Positions 1-10,494 of a stretch of DNA of 64,000 nt are shown here, piece by piece. The stretch lies in the NCBI RefSeq assembly GCF_005239225.2, contig NC_133297.1, forward strand, positions 11,768,147 to 11,832,146, in the 5' to 3' direction. The stretch's first letter is position 1. Every line of letters begins with the position of its first letter. Under the pieces are notes generated by a model. The model was not told the origin of the DNA. It did not search any database and worked only from the letters and a program-made list of their open reading frames with translations. Source of the stretch: Populus alba. Lineage: Eukaryota > Streptophyta > Magnoliopsida > Malpighiales > Salicaceae. The translations under genes were made by a program, and so were the position numbers.

Positions 1-168
1 GACTTGGTATCTCTCGTTAGAATTCTGATTTAAACAGAGGAGGATCACATGTCATATGAAGGAAATTAGACAACTTGTTATGGAAAGGTTGGGTCTTTGG
101 CTAAATCTTCAAAGTTTTTTCGCTTGTACATGAAGTGAATAAAATGTTGAGTTACAGTAAGGGATTCT

Positions 169-375
169 GTAGCCAAGTGGTACAATTTCTGTTTCCAGAT
201 AGGTAGCAGAATCTGACAGATAAAAGAGAGTATTAACTTTTGGAATACTGCAGAGACGATGAACATGCTAGTTGCAGATATGGACCCTATGGTCATGATG
301 CTAAAAGACCCTGGTATTTGATTGCTACATTCATGCCTTATCCTACTCGGGAAAAAGAAATGTACTTGGAAGTGT
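169..375. repeat. Dispersed duplicated block, copy A
   Basis: This block is clearly similar, in the same orientation, to 2198-2415. Both share the strings gtagccaa, gtacaatttctgtttccag, gtagcagaat and gacagataaa, then gaatactgca, and both end in a catgcct...aaaaagaaatgt stretch. No protein family is recognisable in either copy. I infer a local duplication that also brackets the palindrome at 1740-2177. Confidence 0.6.
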
Positions 376-435
376 GCATTCAATTGTTTAATTTATTTAC
401 TGGGTTGTCGGTGCTGAACAAAGAATCTGACACCA

Positions 436-565
436 CAAGTATCAGGAAATCAACTCTCATCATGGAATTACATTTGTACGCGCAATAAAATTAAGGGGAA
501 AATGTTCTTGAGAAGCCTTTTCAACCACATTGAACTCAACAAGGCAGAATTAGAATCCAACTTTG
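436..565. repeat. Block shared with the NUP62 3' flank
   Basis: The segment with ctctcatcatggaattacatttgt, then aagccttttcaaccacattgaactcaacaaggcaga, is a diverged copy of 11955-12075, just beyond the NUP62 stop codon. Orientation is the same. No NUP62 coding sequence accompanies it here, so it is a fragment or a shared repeat and not a second gene. Confidence 0.55.
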
Positions 566-823
566 AGAAGAGAATGCCACTCCAGTTTCACATAAGTAGA
601 TCAATGAACTTCAAATGAAAAAAAATAGGATCAAAGGCTTAATCCAAAATCATAATAACTGGGGATGGCAATGGTGATAACATGCAGCAAGTATTTCCTT
701 CCATTAATTAATGAACATGATGCCATGCTTGTCTGTACACTTTGTATAAAGCAGAAAATTTGAATACTAACATTATTGTACTTGATTGATCATGCTGGAT
801 TTCACCAACTGCTCAACTTAATT
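566..823. other. Intergenic, nothing recognised
   Basis: AT-rich, stop-laden in all frames; no gene, RNA or repeat that I can support. Confidence 0.4.
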
Positions 824-1043
824 GATTGTAGATTGCAGACTCATTGAATGATTCCTCTAGAATCATATCTCCTAGTTTCAGAGTATCTTTCCATTAGCGC
901 ACCTGATTTTAAAACTTGTTGTTCACTTTGATTGTAGATTGTAGATTGCAGACTCATTGAATGATTCCTCCAGAATCATTTCTCCTAGTTTCAGAGTATC
1001 TTTCGATTAGCGCACTTGATTTTAAAACTTGTTGTTCACTTCG
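824..1043. repeat. 113-bp tandem duplication (2 copies)
   Basis: Copy 1 (824-936) and copy 2 (937-1043) both run from gattgtagattgcagac through tcattgaatgattcctc, tctcctagtttcagagtatctt and gcgcac.tgattttaaaac to gttcactt. They differ at only a few positions. The junction carries an extra gattgta, consistent with slippage or unequal exchange at that short repeat. Confidence 0.85.
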
Positions 1044-1739
1044 CAAAATAAAGAAATTAGGATGCTAACATTGTCGAACCTGATTGATGTTGAGTTATGG
1101 TTAAATGTCTTCTTAGAGTATACCTTACAACCAAAATCAAGTCAACAACCAACTCTGATAAACCAAAATGGAACTACTCAAATGGAGTTGTTAATCTTCC
1201 ATCACTAATCTCAAAAAAACATGTAGCCATCTGCTTAGTAATGGATTAGTTCAAAAGGCTAGATATAACACCTTCAATTTAAAGTTTGGCACCAAATATG
1301 CAGCAGATCAATGGCAATGAACCTTCATGCTCTGGTTGTTTCTAGGAAAAAGATAAAAGCACACCACCAAATAAATCCTCCGAGTAGACCTGTGAAAACA
1401 ACAGTCAACCACTATAAGTGTTCATATGGCTCCCTGCATGTTTTGTATATTCATCGTATGAACATTAAATCCATGGCAGTACTATAGACAAAAATATATC
1501 TGGGGAGAAAAACAGCCAAGGGTGCAAGATCTTACATTGTAGGAGAAACTGAAGCACTTGACCAAGTCAATACCTCTGCGTCATAAAAGAAACCCATTTT
1601 GCCAACTTCACGCCTTAGCTCATGTCAAACCATAATCATTACCTCACTTCCTTTGTCAAGCAACTAGAAGCTGATTGAAACATTAAGGCCTCCAAGAATT
1701 GCGTACTTTTAGACCATGGCTAGTATTGTTGCATAAAAT

Positions 1740-2177
1740 TTCTTCACCAACACCAGAGCTCACATTTAACAGTATCTTCTCTTTTCCCTCTTAGAAATCT
1801 TCTTGCCAATAGAATTGACAAATGCTGGAAAATTAAATGGTACATTGAGACTGAATTGACCCTCATGATATAGTGACTTTTGAGATCAAGTCTCTTTGAT
1901 TGAGAAAGTTGACCCTCCTTCAACCCAAATTGAAGAACTCTTCTCTAGTATGGATGCCCACTAGGGCTAGTGGATGAGCATCCATACTAGAGAAGAGTTC
2001 TTCAATTTGGGTTGAAGGAGGGTCAAAGTAACTTGTTCTCAAAAGTTACTGTATCATGAAGGTCAATTCAATCTCAATGTACGATTTAGTTTTCCAGCAT
2101 TTGTCAATCCTATTGGCAAGAAGATTTCTAAGAGGGAAAATATTCTGTTAAATGTGAATTCTGGTGTTGGTAAAGAT
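1740..2177. repeat. Long near-perfect palindrome (foldback)
   Basis: Left arm about 1740-1968 and right arm about 1975-2177 are reverse complements over some 200 bp. Examples: ttcaacccaaattgaagaac at about 1919 pairs with gttcttcaatttgggttgaa at about 1999, and ccaacaccag at 1748 pairs with ctggtgttgg at 2161. There is almost no loop; the right arm has a few extra bases near the centre. No transposase or open frame lies inside. A transcript would fold into a long double-stranded hairpin. It may be a foldback element, an inverted duplication or an siRNA/young-miRNA source. Confidence 0.85.
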
Positions 2178-2197
2178 CATGGTTGTGGATGCTCTTG

Positions 2198-2415
2198 GTA
2201 GCCAAAGGAGTACAATTTCTGTTTCCAGCTTTGTAGCAGAATTTGACAGATAAAGAGAGTACCTTTATGAATACTGCATAAAAAGTGAGCAGCGATAGAC
2301 ACGCGCGCGCGCATAGTTCCAAAGGGTGGCAGGGGCGGCCCTTGTGGCCATGATGCTGAAATCATGCCACATGCATGCCTAACTTATCTTAAGAAAAAAA
2401 GAAATGTGCTAAGAA
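2198..2415. repeat. Dispersed duplicated block, copy B
   Basis: Second copy of the block at 169-375. It begins about 20 bp after the palindrome's right arm and includes a short CG-alternating run (cgcgcgcgc at about 2302). Confidence 0.6.
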
Positions 2416-3571
2416 GTTGCAACTTTACAGGAATGACTGAAAACTAGTACAAGTACAGTGTTCTTTTGAAAAAATTCTCAAATTTGCTTTTAAAGCCTGC
2501 GTTTTTTGGGGTTAACAACACAAGAAATTCTATTAAATTCCAGAACAAAAGGTAACACCGTTTTAGAGCCAAGTACACAACTAGAACATATATTTCTTAA
2601 TACACCCTGATCATAATACCAGGGCCTTTGTTTCTTTTTCAAGCATATATTTTTAGCTTTCCTTAATATCAAAATAAATGATCATTAACAAGGAACCTCT
2701 TTTCTAAAGATATTCTGTGAAACTGGAGTATTTGCTAGAAGGTCCAGTCGATGAAACTCACTTAATTTGCATGAGAGTGCCTCTTTGCTCACAGCTTAAT
2801 GATGCATGCTGCTTACAGCTAGCTTACATTGCTTACTACAGCTTTGGATCTTTCGATAATTTAATGCATGGCAGCCGACCACAAGTAACATCGAAAATTT
2901 CAATCCTCAAAAGCATTGGATACAAGGATTGATTTTAAAATCCCAACCAAAATTGCAATGCCACGAATGCAGTTATAGTAAATGTGAGGTTCCATTACTA
3001 TTATTCCCATGAGCTTACACGATAACTCTCTTAATATACCATCCAAGAAGATCGAACGAAGGGGTTCTCAAGCTTTTTTTTGATAATCTAAACTTAACAA
3101 TACAAACAAATGCTACCCCAAAAGTAAAATGATATTAATGTGAACGACATATTAACCAGCATGTCTGACAATGATGACATTTGCAGCATTGGTCGCTTGA
3201 AATTGGCTCAAACAGAGAAACAGCTCCCACTTCTAGACCATCAAGCCTATAACAAAACTTCGCAAGAATGTCGATAGTCGTGTACCTTTCCAGTCCAGTC
3301 TGCTTTGCTTAAGATATGCAGTAATGACCACCTTTGCTAAGCTGCACCAAGGAATTTAAATACTATAAAGTAAAATTTTGATCGTTAACAATAACGACGA
3401 ATGACAAGAAAACCAAAAAGCTTATCACAGCAGTGGAAGCCTTTCCTCAGCTAGCATTTTGATCATGGTACTATAAACTAAATATTGAATGCACATCGAC
3501 AACAGCATTTATTAAATATGTTAGGAATAAAAGGAGAAGGTAAAACAAGATCAAGATCAATAACTGAAGTC
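2416..3571. other. Intergenic, nothing recognised
   Basis: No coding region, RNA gene or repeat is supportable. The right-hand part presumably includes the 3' UTR of the minus-strand B3 copy that ends at 3572. Confidence 0.4.
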
Positions 3572-4360
3572 TTAGTTTGAATTGAGAATGCAATTCATCA
3601 CTTGGATTCCCTGCTTGCAGAATGAGGGACACCAACTCACATCTTCAGTACGGAGAATAACAACATTCATTCCAAGTTCAGTTGCCTTAATCAGCTCAAA
3701 CACACAGACATCACCTACTTCCAAATTATTGTCCCGTGCAAACTCCATCCAGTTATAAGAACAGAGGAATGTTTTTTTCAACTTCCAACTATAATCAACA
3801 GTCCAAAGTCTTCCTTCTGAAACCTGAAGGATAACTTCACCATTCTTCTCCTTAAAATATCTATCAGCAAACTTGAATGGTAAATTCTGCCATGACTAAT
3901 TGAAAGAAAGTGAAAGGACATAAAGAAAGATACCGTTATTTCAATAAAAGGAGTGAGAACCAAAATATATAATCTTGAACAGAAAGGGAGGCAACTCTCC
4001 CTTAACTTCTTTCTATATCTATCCAAATTAAGCAAAAGAAATGAGCGTGTGCAGCTTGTGCTGGTTGATGAACTGCTCGGTTTTGAAAGCATTACCATAT
4101 TAGATCCACTGCAAACATATGCTGGTTGTATGGCTATGACAAAAAAGGGGTTCTCAGATTTGAAAGCATGAGCTCTGCGCAGAGCCTTTTCTTTTTCAAT
4201 TGCAGAAAGTGGAGCCAAATCTTTTTGTCTTTCAACCGCTTCCAGCATCTTTTTTGAATTGTTAACCATCTTGTGAGCGCAAGGGGTTCTTAATCTTCTT
4301 CTCTGGAGGAAGGCTGTCGTCTTCTTCACCCTTGTTCTTTGGTTCCATATTTATGGTGTG
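3572..4360 (-). CDS. B3-domain (REM/VRN1-like) gene, partial tandem copy
   Basis: This is the C-terminal half of a plant B3 DNA-binding protein. The exon at about 4330-4090 gives an acidic/basic linker and the B3 start (SENPFFVIAIQPAYV). The exon at about 3889-3572 gives the rest: LPFKFADRYFK, then GEVILQVSEGRLW, then NNLEVGDVCVFELIK. Its acceptor follows ATGGCAG. Compared with the neighbouring copy (4525-10494), the first B3 domain is absent. An upstream stretch starting MEPKNKGEEDDSLPPEKK is out of frame with the B3 part, so a frame break lies near 4270-4290. B3/REM proteins bind DNA and act in the nucleus, several in flowering. This is either a truncated duplicate or a pseudogene; expression is unknown. 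Confidence 0.65.
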
Positions 4361-4524
4361 AACTTGACGTGCCATCTTCACCATCTCTAGGGAACTTCAG
4401 GATCAATATCAATCAGCACGCTTCTTTTGGGTTGACTTGGTTGCTGCTTCATTATTCAAAAGGGTCTAAGCATGAAAACATATCTATACATGTTCATGAA
4501 GTTTACTAGCAGATCGTTACTCAC

Positions 4525-7500
4525 CTACAGCCAAGCGATGGCTTTCATCTTTATTTTGCTCTGACAATGATTACTTTGAACGACAATTTCAAATGCATTT
4601 AGTCAGTTTCAAAGACGCAAACTGTTAGGTTTTGTTAGGTGTGTGCCATTTAATGTGCCTAACATTGACTTTGACCATCCACCTTGTTGAAAATAAGGTT
4701 GGAGTTGGTGCACCATCATGCTATATATAGGCACCATCTTGAGAGCTAAATGAGAGAGAGTTGAGAGAAAGAAAGATGTGAGAAATGTAGGAGAGAGTGG
4801 GCTGCCAAAGGCAGCCAGCTAAGTGTTGCCATTGCCACGCACTGAAAAAGAGAGAAATAGAGTGAGGTTTGAGTTGCCAAGAGGAGATTGATTCCTCCTC
4901 CTCTATTGTTGTAAAATCTTGTTCTCATCCCTAATATAATCAATGGCTTCTCCCGTGGATGTAGGCGGTTTGATCCGAACCACGTTAATAATTGTGTCAG
5001 TGTGCTTGCCCTCCGAATGAGCAATATCAGTACATCACCGTCGGAATTCCCTTCAATGGTCATCAGAGCTTATGCGTTTGAAGTGGTTGATTTTTGCCTA
5101 AAAATGAAAGTTGTCAAAATTATGTTTTGACCATACCATTCGTGAGAGGAGGACGATACCGAAGCCCCTGGCTGAAAACGGCGTCAAAATCGGACGTCGG
5201 ACATGGCCGCACTCTCATCACTCTCCGGTGACGGTGGCGGGACCACGCGCGCAGACGCCGCCACGCGTCTTTCACCCGGATGAGTTGACCCGACCGAATA
5301 CCAGTTGACCCGACCCATGTGAACAGTAGACATGAACAGTGAAGTGTCATGCAAAAGGATGACATCAGCATTGATGCAAGGATGACATCAGCATACACAG
5401 TCAGCAAAAAGCATGATATTCAACGGACATGTCAGCTATAGGGGGCCCACCTGCCACGCCATCAGCCACGAAGCCGAGCCGAATTGGGAGCCGAGCCGAG
5501 CGTGGGGGAGGGCGGGAGACGGTTGAGCCGAGGATAGGATCCAGTGTAGCTGATCCTACGTGCAACCGGATCTAAGATTGAATCTGAGCCGTTAATTAGC
5601 GCCAGATTGTTTGATCAAATCGTAGCCGTCTGATGGCATTATTGGACGTTCAAGACATGTTTCCAGCTAATTTGATCATTCCGGATGCAATGCGTACGGT
5701 CCGATTCGTGAAATTTTTTTCGAGACCAAAGATGGGTGGTGAATTATTAAAGAGAGATTGCCCAGATTAGGAGGCATCTGAAGGTCATCATGGTGGTCGA
5801 TGGAGATGAAGAAGAAGAAGGTGCACATGTTTACCCAATTATATGTGCTGAAACTATTAACGTGGGAAAATGTAATGCCTTGATGGAAGGTAAAATTGGG
5901 ACACTCTGGACACACCGGTTATGTGGAATTTAGAGGTGTAGAGTGAAAACTGATGAAGACCAATCTTGACGAATCTAAGCACTGGTAGTCTCGCCAGATG
6001 TTGAGAAATCAGGTATAAAACCAGGATACCCCAGATCACTTGTAAAGGAAAGCCGCAACAAAGCTAGCAAATGGTTGTATATACAAAAAGGCAGTACGGT
6101 GGATAGATACGTTCTAAGAAGTTCTGTCTAGGAGATTGGGTTTTAAGCGGGACCAGTGTGACCCCTCCAAATCTTTCCTGGGAACTTGCTTAGTTGAAGG
6201 ATCATCCACACAGTACTATTTTTGTATATGTGACAGTTTGTTATGGAACTGTTGAAGACTAGCAGGATGACGGCACAAGGGGAACAATTGGGTTCCGTAT
6301 GATCAAGGATCTGATGGAGTGGTGATTTCTCCAAAGAAGTTAGATTTGGTGACTGTGATTTCTTGAAGGGAGAATTGATGAAGACCCTGATAATGGAAGA
6401 GAAATACAGCAAGGGGATAAAGATTGGCACCCTATTTTGACTTGGACAGATGTTGTGACGGGATGAGCTGCTGTCAAACATAAAAGCAAAGAATAGGGAG
6501 AAATCTGGAGAACTGAAATTGCACGAGAGCACACGGAGATTGTGCAGAAGTACCCGGAGGATCCAACGAGGTACTGTTATGAGACAATAGGTGCAAGGAG
6601 AAGAAGAGTTCCCAGATGAAGCTCAGAGCAGAGACTATGTGAAAAAGTTGTACAACAAGAAGTCTTTTGTGCTCTTGATAAAGGTAACAAGCGAGGACCT
6701 TTCCAGTGCATGCAAGGATGGAAAGATGAGCTGTTGCAGAAGCACCTAATTGAGGGGGTGCGAACGCCTATGATGAAAGGCGAAGACACCAAAGAGAGTT
6801 GGTGTGGGTGGAGCTATCAAGCAGAAAGGGATAGAAGCTCCAAACATAGAAAATGAGATGGAAAACTGTGAAGAGTGCACCGCAACTTTCTTTTTCTATG
6901 TGATCAGTGGTAGTGATCTCTCCCAAGTCCACATGGTGGTAGAGAATCTTGGAGCCACTAGAGACATCCCCTATGAAGGAGGATGTGGCCGTCTCATAAT
7001 GACGAGTATAGACACCTCAGCTGGAAGGTGTGTGGGCCAAGATTAGAGACTTGGTTCAGACCGCCCCATGACGACAGGCAGAGACACCTCAGATAGAAGG
7101 TGTGAGGACCATGGTATGAGTCCAAGATCAGACCGTCTCATGACGACAGACGGAGACACCTCAGACAGAAGGTGTGAGGACCATGATATGAGTCCAAGAT
7201 CAGGTCGTCTCATGACGACAGGCAGAGACACCTCAGATGAAAGGTGTGAGGGCCATGATATGAGCCCAGATTTCAGACCGCTGCATGACAATGAGCGGAG
7301 ACACCTTAGACAGAAGGTGTGAGGACCATGATATGAGTCCATGTTCAGACCGTCTCATGATGACAGGCGAAGACACCTTAGACAGAAGGTGTGAGGACCT
7401 TGATATGAGTCCATATTCAGGTTGTCTCATGACGAGCAGAAACACCTCGGATGGATGGTGTGAGGGCCATAATGTGAGCCCATTTCAGACCGCCGCATGA

Positions 7501-10494
7501 CAACGGGCGGAGACACCTCAGAAGAAGGTGTGTGGGCCATGATAGGAGCCCCAGATTTAGACCGCCACATGACGACGAGCGGAGACACCTGAGGAGAAGG
7601 TGTGGGGGCCAGGATAGAAGCCCCAATTCAGAACGCCCCAAAGCCGATGTGATGGCTAGATATGAGTGGACAAATGTATAGCCAATGAAGTGGCTATGAT
7701 GAGTATGAAGACAAATGCAGGATTGACTTTCATGGATATTGCCCCCATGCTAAAGATCAATGAGCTAGAAGACATTTGCCTTGAACAATAAGTGGGTGAC
7801 TTGTGGAGCATTAAAACGCGACTGCTATGAATGAGCAGAGGGCATGCGCAGGTTCCGGGAACAAGTTGACTCTTGTCAAGGTGGTGAGCTCGGTGAAGGC
7901 ATTGTAATACTCAGAGTATGAAGACAAATATAGATCAACCTTTAATGGGCTGCCCCCATGGTTAAAGGTGGATAGCTACCCGAACTCTTGAGACTAAGAG
8001 TGAGAGACTCATGGAGAAGTAAGGCGTGGTTCCTAAGGTGGAACAGAGGGCAGACGCAACTCCTGGATGAGTAGACTCTTGGAAGAGTGGTGAGCTCGTG
8101 ATCACATTAAAATACTCAATGACTGTCGCACTTGGGAATATCAGTTTGAGGGGGTGTTGTAAGCCTTGATGTAAGGCTTGATAAATCATTCCGGGCCAAG
8201 CATGGTTGATATGCTTGAAGGGAATGTTGTTCCAGAGACAAACATTAAACACTCTTCAGATGAGATGTAACAAACCATCTGGTTGAAGTGATCCTTTGGA
8301 GTGAGCAAAGGGGTGCTTAGTTAACTCTGGTGATTGAAAGGTTTGGCGAGTACCTGTAAACTTGGCCGGAGACGCTCTTGGAATGGTAAGCTTGGAAGAG
8401 CTGCAGGATGCAAGATTGTGCTGAAGAAGCAAGAGGACAATTGCCCATATAAATGTCAAAGGGGGTGATTGTTAGGTTTGTTAGGTGTGTTGCCATTTAA
8501 TGTGCCTAACATTGACTTTGACCATCCACCTTTGTTGAAAATAAGGTTGGAGTTGGTGGCACCATCATGCTATATATAGGCACCATCTTGAGAGCTAAAT
8601 GAGAGAGAGTTGAGAGAAAGAAAGATGTGAGAAATGTAGGAGAGAGTGGGCTGCCAAGGCAGCCAGCAGTAGTTGCCATTGCAGCACTGAAAAGAGAGAA
8701 ATAGAGTGAGGTTGAGAGTTGCCAAAGAGGAGATGATTCCTCCTCCTCTATTGTTGTAAATCTTGTTCTCTCCCTATATAATCAAATGGCTTCTCCCGTG
8801 GATGTAGGCGGTTTGCCGAACCACGTTAAATATTGTGTCAGTGTGCTTGCCCTCCGATGAGCAATTATCAGTACATCACCGGTCGGAATTCCCTTCACAA
8901 ACATCACCAACTTCCAAATAATTGTCCCACGTAAATTTGTTCCAGCCACTGCTGATTTGTGTCTTGGCTTTCCCATTACCTGGGTAGACAAAGCACTTAA
9001 CAGGCCAAGTTCTCCCATCCCAAACACAGAGGACAGCATCACCATGATCATTCTTGAAATATTTCTGAGCAAAGCTTTTTGGTATAGGCTACAGAAAGCA
9101 CATTGAAGGAAAAGAACTAAAAAAGGACTGATACAAAAAAAATTAAAACATGAAAAATGACTTTCATGGTCTAAAAGAGTTTCAATTGAATGCTTACCAA
9201 TCTACATCCAGGATAAACATATGATGGCTGCATGGCAACCATGAAAAATGGACTTTCAGGTTTTAAAGCAGCACTGGCTCTTTCAAAAGTAGCAGCTTTT
9301 TCATCAGCTGTCAATGACTGTGCCCGGTTAACCCCATTTAACCTTTTTTTCTGACTAGGCAAGACTCTGTTCCCTCTCGTTGCTGGAAGATTAAAACCTC
9401 CAGTTGAGAAATACCAGCCATTGTAAGCTATGGACAAGCATAAAACATATGAAGAGAGCACTTTATTTGGTTTTCAAGAAAATATTGTGCAAGTAGAAAT
9501 TACAGACTTTCACGCTGTCTCAACAGATAGCGTGAATTTACTTTTCCAACGGAATTATCTTGCTTAGTTGCAACGGATTCAGATCGAATTTGCAACTTTG
9601 AAGTCCTCTCAAATTTACTAGCAAAATTGGTTCTCGTTCTCTTCTGAGGCTCAGGACATGGTGCGGAGGATTTCTCATTTGTTTTGTGGTATGAGGGGAA
9701 ATCATCCAAGATTTCAACAGAGACATCATCATCAGTTTCTTCTGTCTTCGGCTGTTGAAATTCTCCCTCAAGGTCAGGCTCCTCATCACCATCCGTCATG
9801 CTAAATGAATAATCTATTTCCATGGCAGTCTTGTCCATTATGAGAACATGAAAGTGACACCTATTCTTATATTCAAAAACCAGCAAGGAACCGAGGGCTA
9901 GGGAGTAATGCTCAGCAAATTCTTTCCAGCCGTTTTGTAACCATATTTTACCATCACTCTTGAACAATTCTACCTCCGAAACTGTACCATTAGGGACCTC
10001 AAGGAGTACCTTATTTGACAGACCTTTTCCATACAATCTCACAAACTTCTTTGGAATTCCCTGATAAAAGCTTAAAAAATTAAGTCTAACAACATGAAAT
10101 ACAGAACAAGACCATATCAAATACAGATCCTGAATAGGAAATTACTACACCCAACCAAAATGAAGTAAGGAATTAAACTCGACAAAATTCGGCTATCTTG
10201 TCGAGATCTTACTGCTTTTTAATGGTAAATTATGAAAAAAGAAATCATCAAAAAGAAAATGAGTCAAATAGGCCTACATGCATGACATAAATTGCAGCAT
10301 TTGCATGTCAAATGCCTAAAATTCCTTTCCTTTTCCCCTTTTGCTTTACTCTTTCTCGAAAAATCAAAGGGAAAGAAAGGAACACTTACAAGCTTCCCAT
10401 CAGCAATAGTTTCTTGAAGAATTATCTTGAAAAAATGGGGTTTGTCTGCATTAAACATGAAGCTTCCATAGCCTCTCTTGAATGGAGAACCCAT
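4525..10494 (-). CDS. B3-domain (REM-type) transcription factor, split by an LTR element
   Basis: Two B3 DNA-binding domains joined by an acidic linker. Exons: 10494-10390 (start MGSPFKRGYGSF, then HFFKIILQETIADGKL); 10060 to about 9505 (GIPKKFVRLYG, NGWKEFAEHYSLALGSLLVFEY, then the linker); about 9427-9198 (SPFFMVAMQPSYVYPG); and 9088-8903 (LPIPKSFAQKYF, GWNKFTWDNYLEVGDVC). Splice phases agree at exons 1/2 and 3/4. The last exon is cut inside the second B3 domain by the element at 4623-8897 and resumes at 4617, ending near 4525. Just past the insertion the B3 frame continues only if two base runs (AAA and TTT near 4569-4590) are each one base too long. The family binds DNA in the nucleus. 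With 4.3 kb of element in a coding exon the normal C-terminus is probably lost. Confidence 0.75.
4618..4622. repeat. Target-site duplication (left), CAAAC
   Basis: CAAAC directly precedes the left LTR and is repeated at 8898-8902 directly after the right LTR. The 5-bp length is what LTR retrotransposon integrases make. Confidence 0.9.
4623..5055 (+). repeat. Left LTR
   Basis: 433 bp, paired with 8470-8897. The two copies differ mainly by 1-base indels (for example ggttttg against ggtttg near the start, gccaaagg against gccaagg), so date estimates from this pair are unreliable. Confidence 0.9.
4722..4729 (+). promoter_or_regulatory. LTR TATA box (candidate)
   Basis: TATATATA in gctatatataggcacc, followed by a GA-rich leader. 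The same string is in the right LTR near 8570. Position and context suit the U3 promoter of an LTR; the transcription start is not proven. Confidence 0.5.
6995..7640. repeat. 72-bp minisatellite, about 9 units
   Basis: Units begin at about 6995, 7067, 7139, 7211, 7284, 7356, 7428, 7496 and 7568, so the spacing is 72 bp with one of 68 and one of 73. The core is catgacgacagg.ggagacacc, then tcaga...aaggtgtgagg. Each unit carries the complementary arms acacct and aggtgt around a short spacer, so each can fold into a small stem. Because 72 is divisible by 3, several frames stay open and give spurious repetitive peptides. Confidence 0.9.
8470..8897 (+). repeat. Right LTR
   Basis: 428 bp, preceded by the polypurine tract aaagggggtga at about 8458-8468 and followed by the CAAAC duplication at 8898-8902. 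Confidence 0.9.

Larger units (their letters stand above)
4623..8897 (+). mobile_element. Non-autonomous LTR retrotransposon inside a B3 exon
   Basis: A complete element: left LTR 4623-5055 and right LTR 8470-8897, both beginning TGTTAGG and ending CCCTTCA. A primer-binding-like site tggtcatcagagc follows the left LTR at 5058, close to the tggtatcagagc site of Copia elements. A purine tract aaagggggtga precedes the right LTR. The perfect 5-bp CAAAC duplication flanks it. The 3.4-kb interior shows no gag, protease, integrase or reverse transcriptase in any frame, so it is a LARD-like or otherwise defective element needing enzymes from elsewhere. The interior holds a 72-bp minisatellite (6995-7640). 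The PBS resemblance suggests a Copia-type relative, but without pol the superfamily is not proven. Confidence 0.9.

Noticed and set aside
7068..7500. Repetitive peptides (MTTGRDTSDRRCED type) in the minisatellite
   Set aside because: The unit is 72 bp, divisible by 3, so frames stay open by chance on both strands. No start context and no known domain.
6995..7640. CRISPR-like regular spacing
   Set aside because: The whole 72-bp unit is repeated without unique spacers, and this is a plant nuclear genome. It is a minisatellite.
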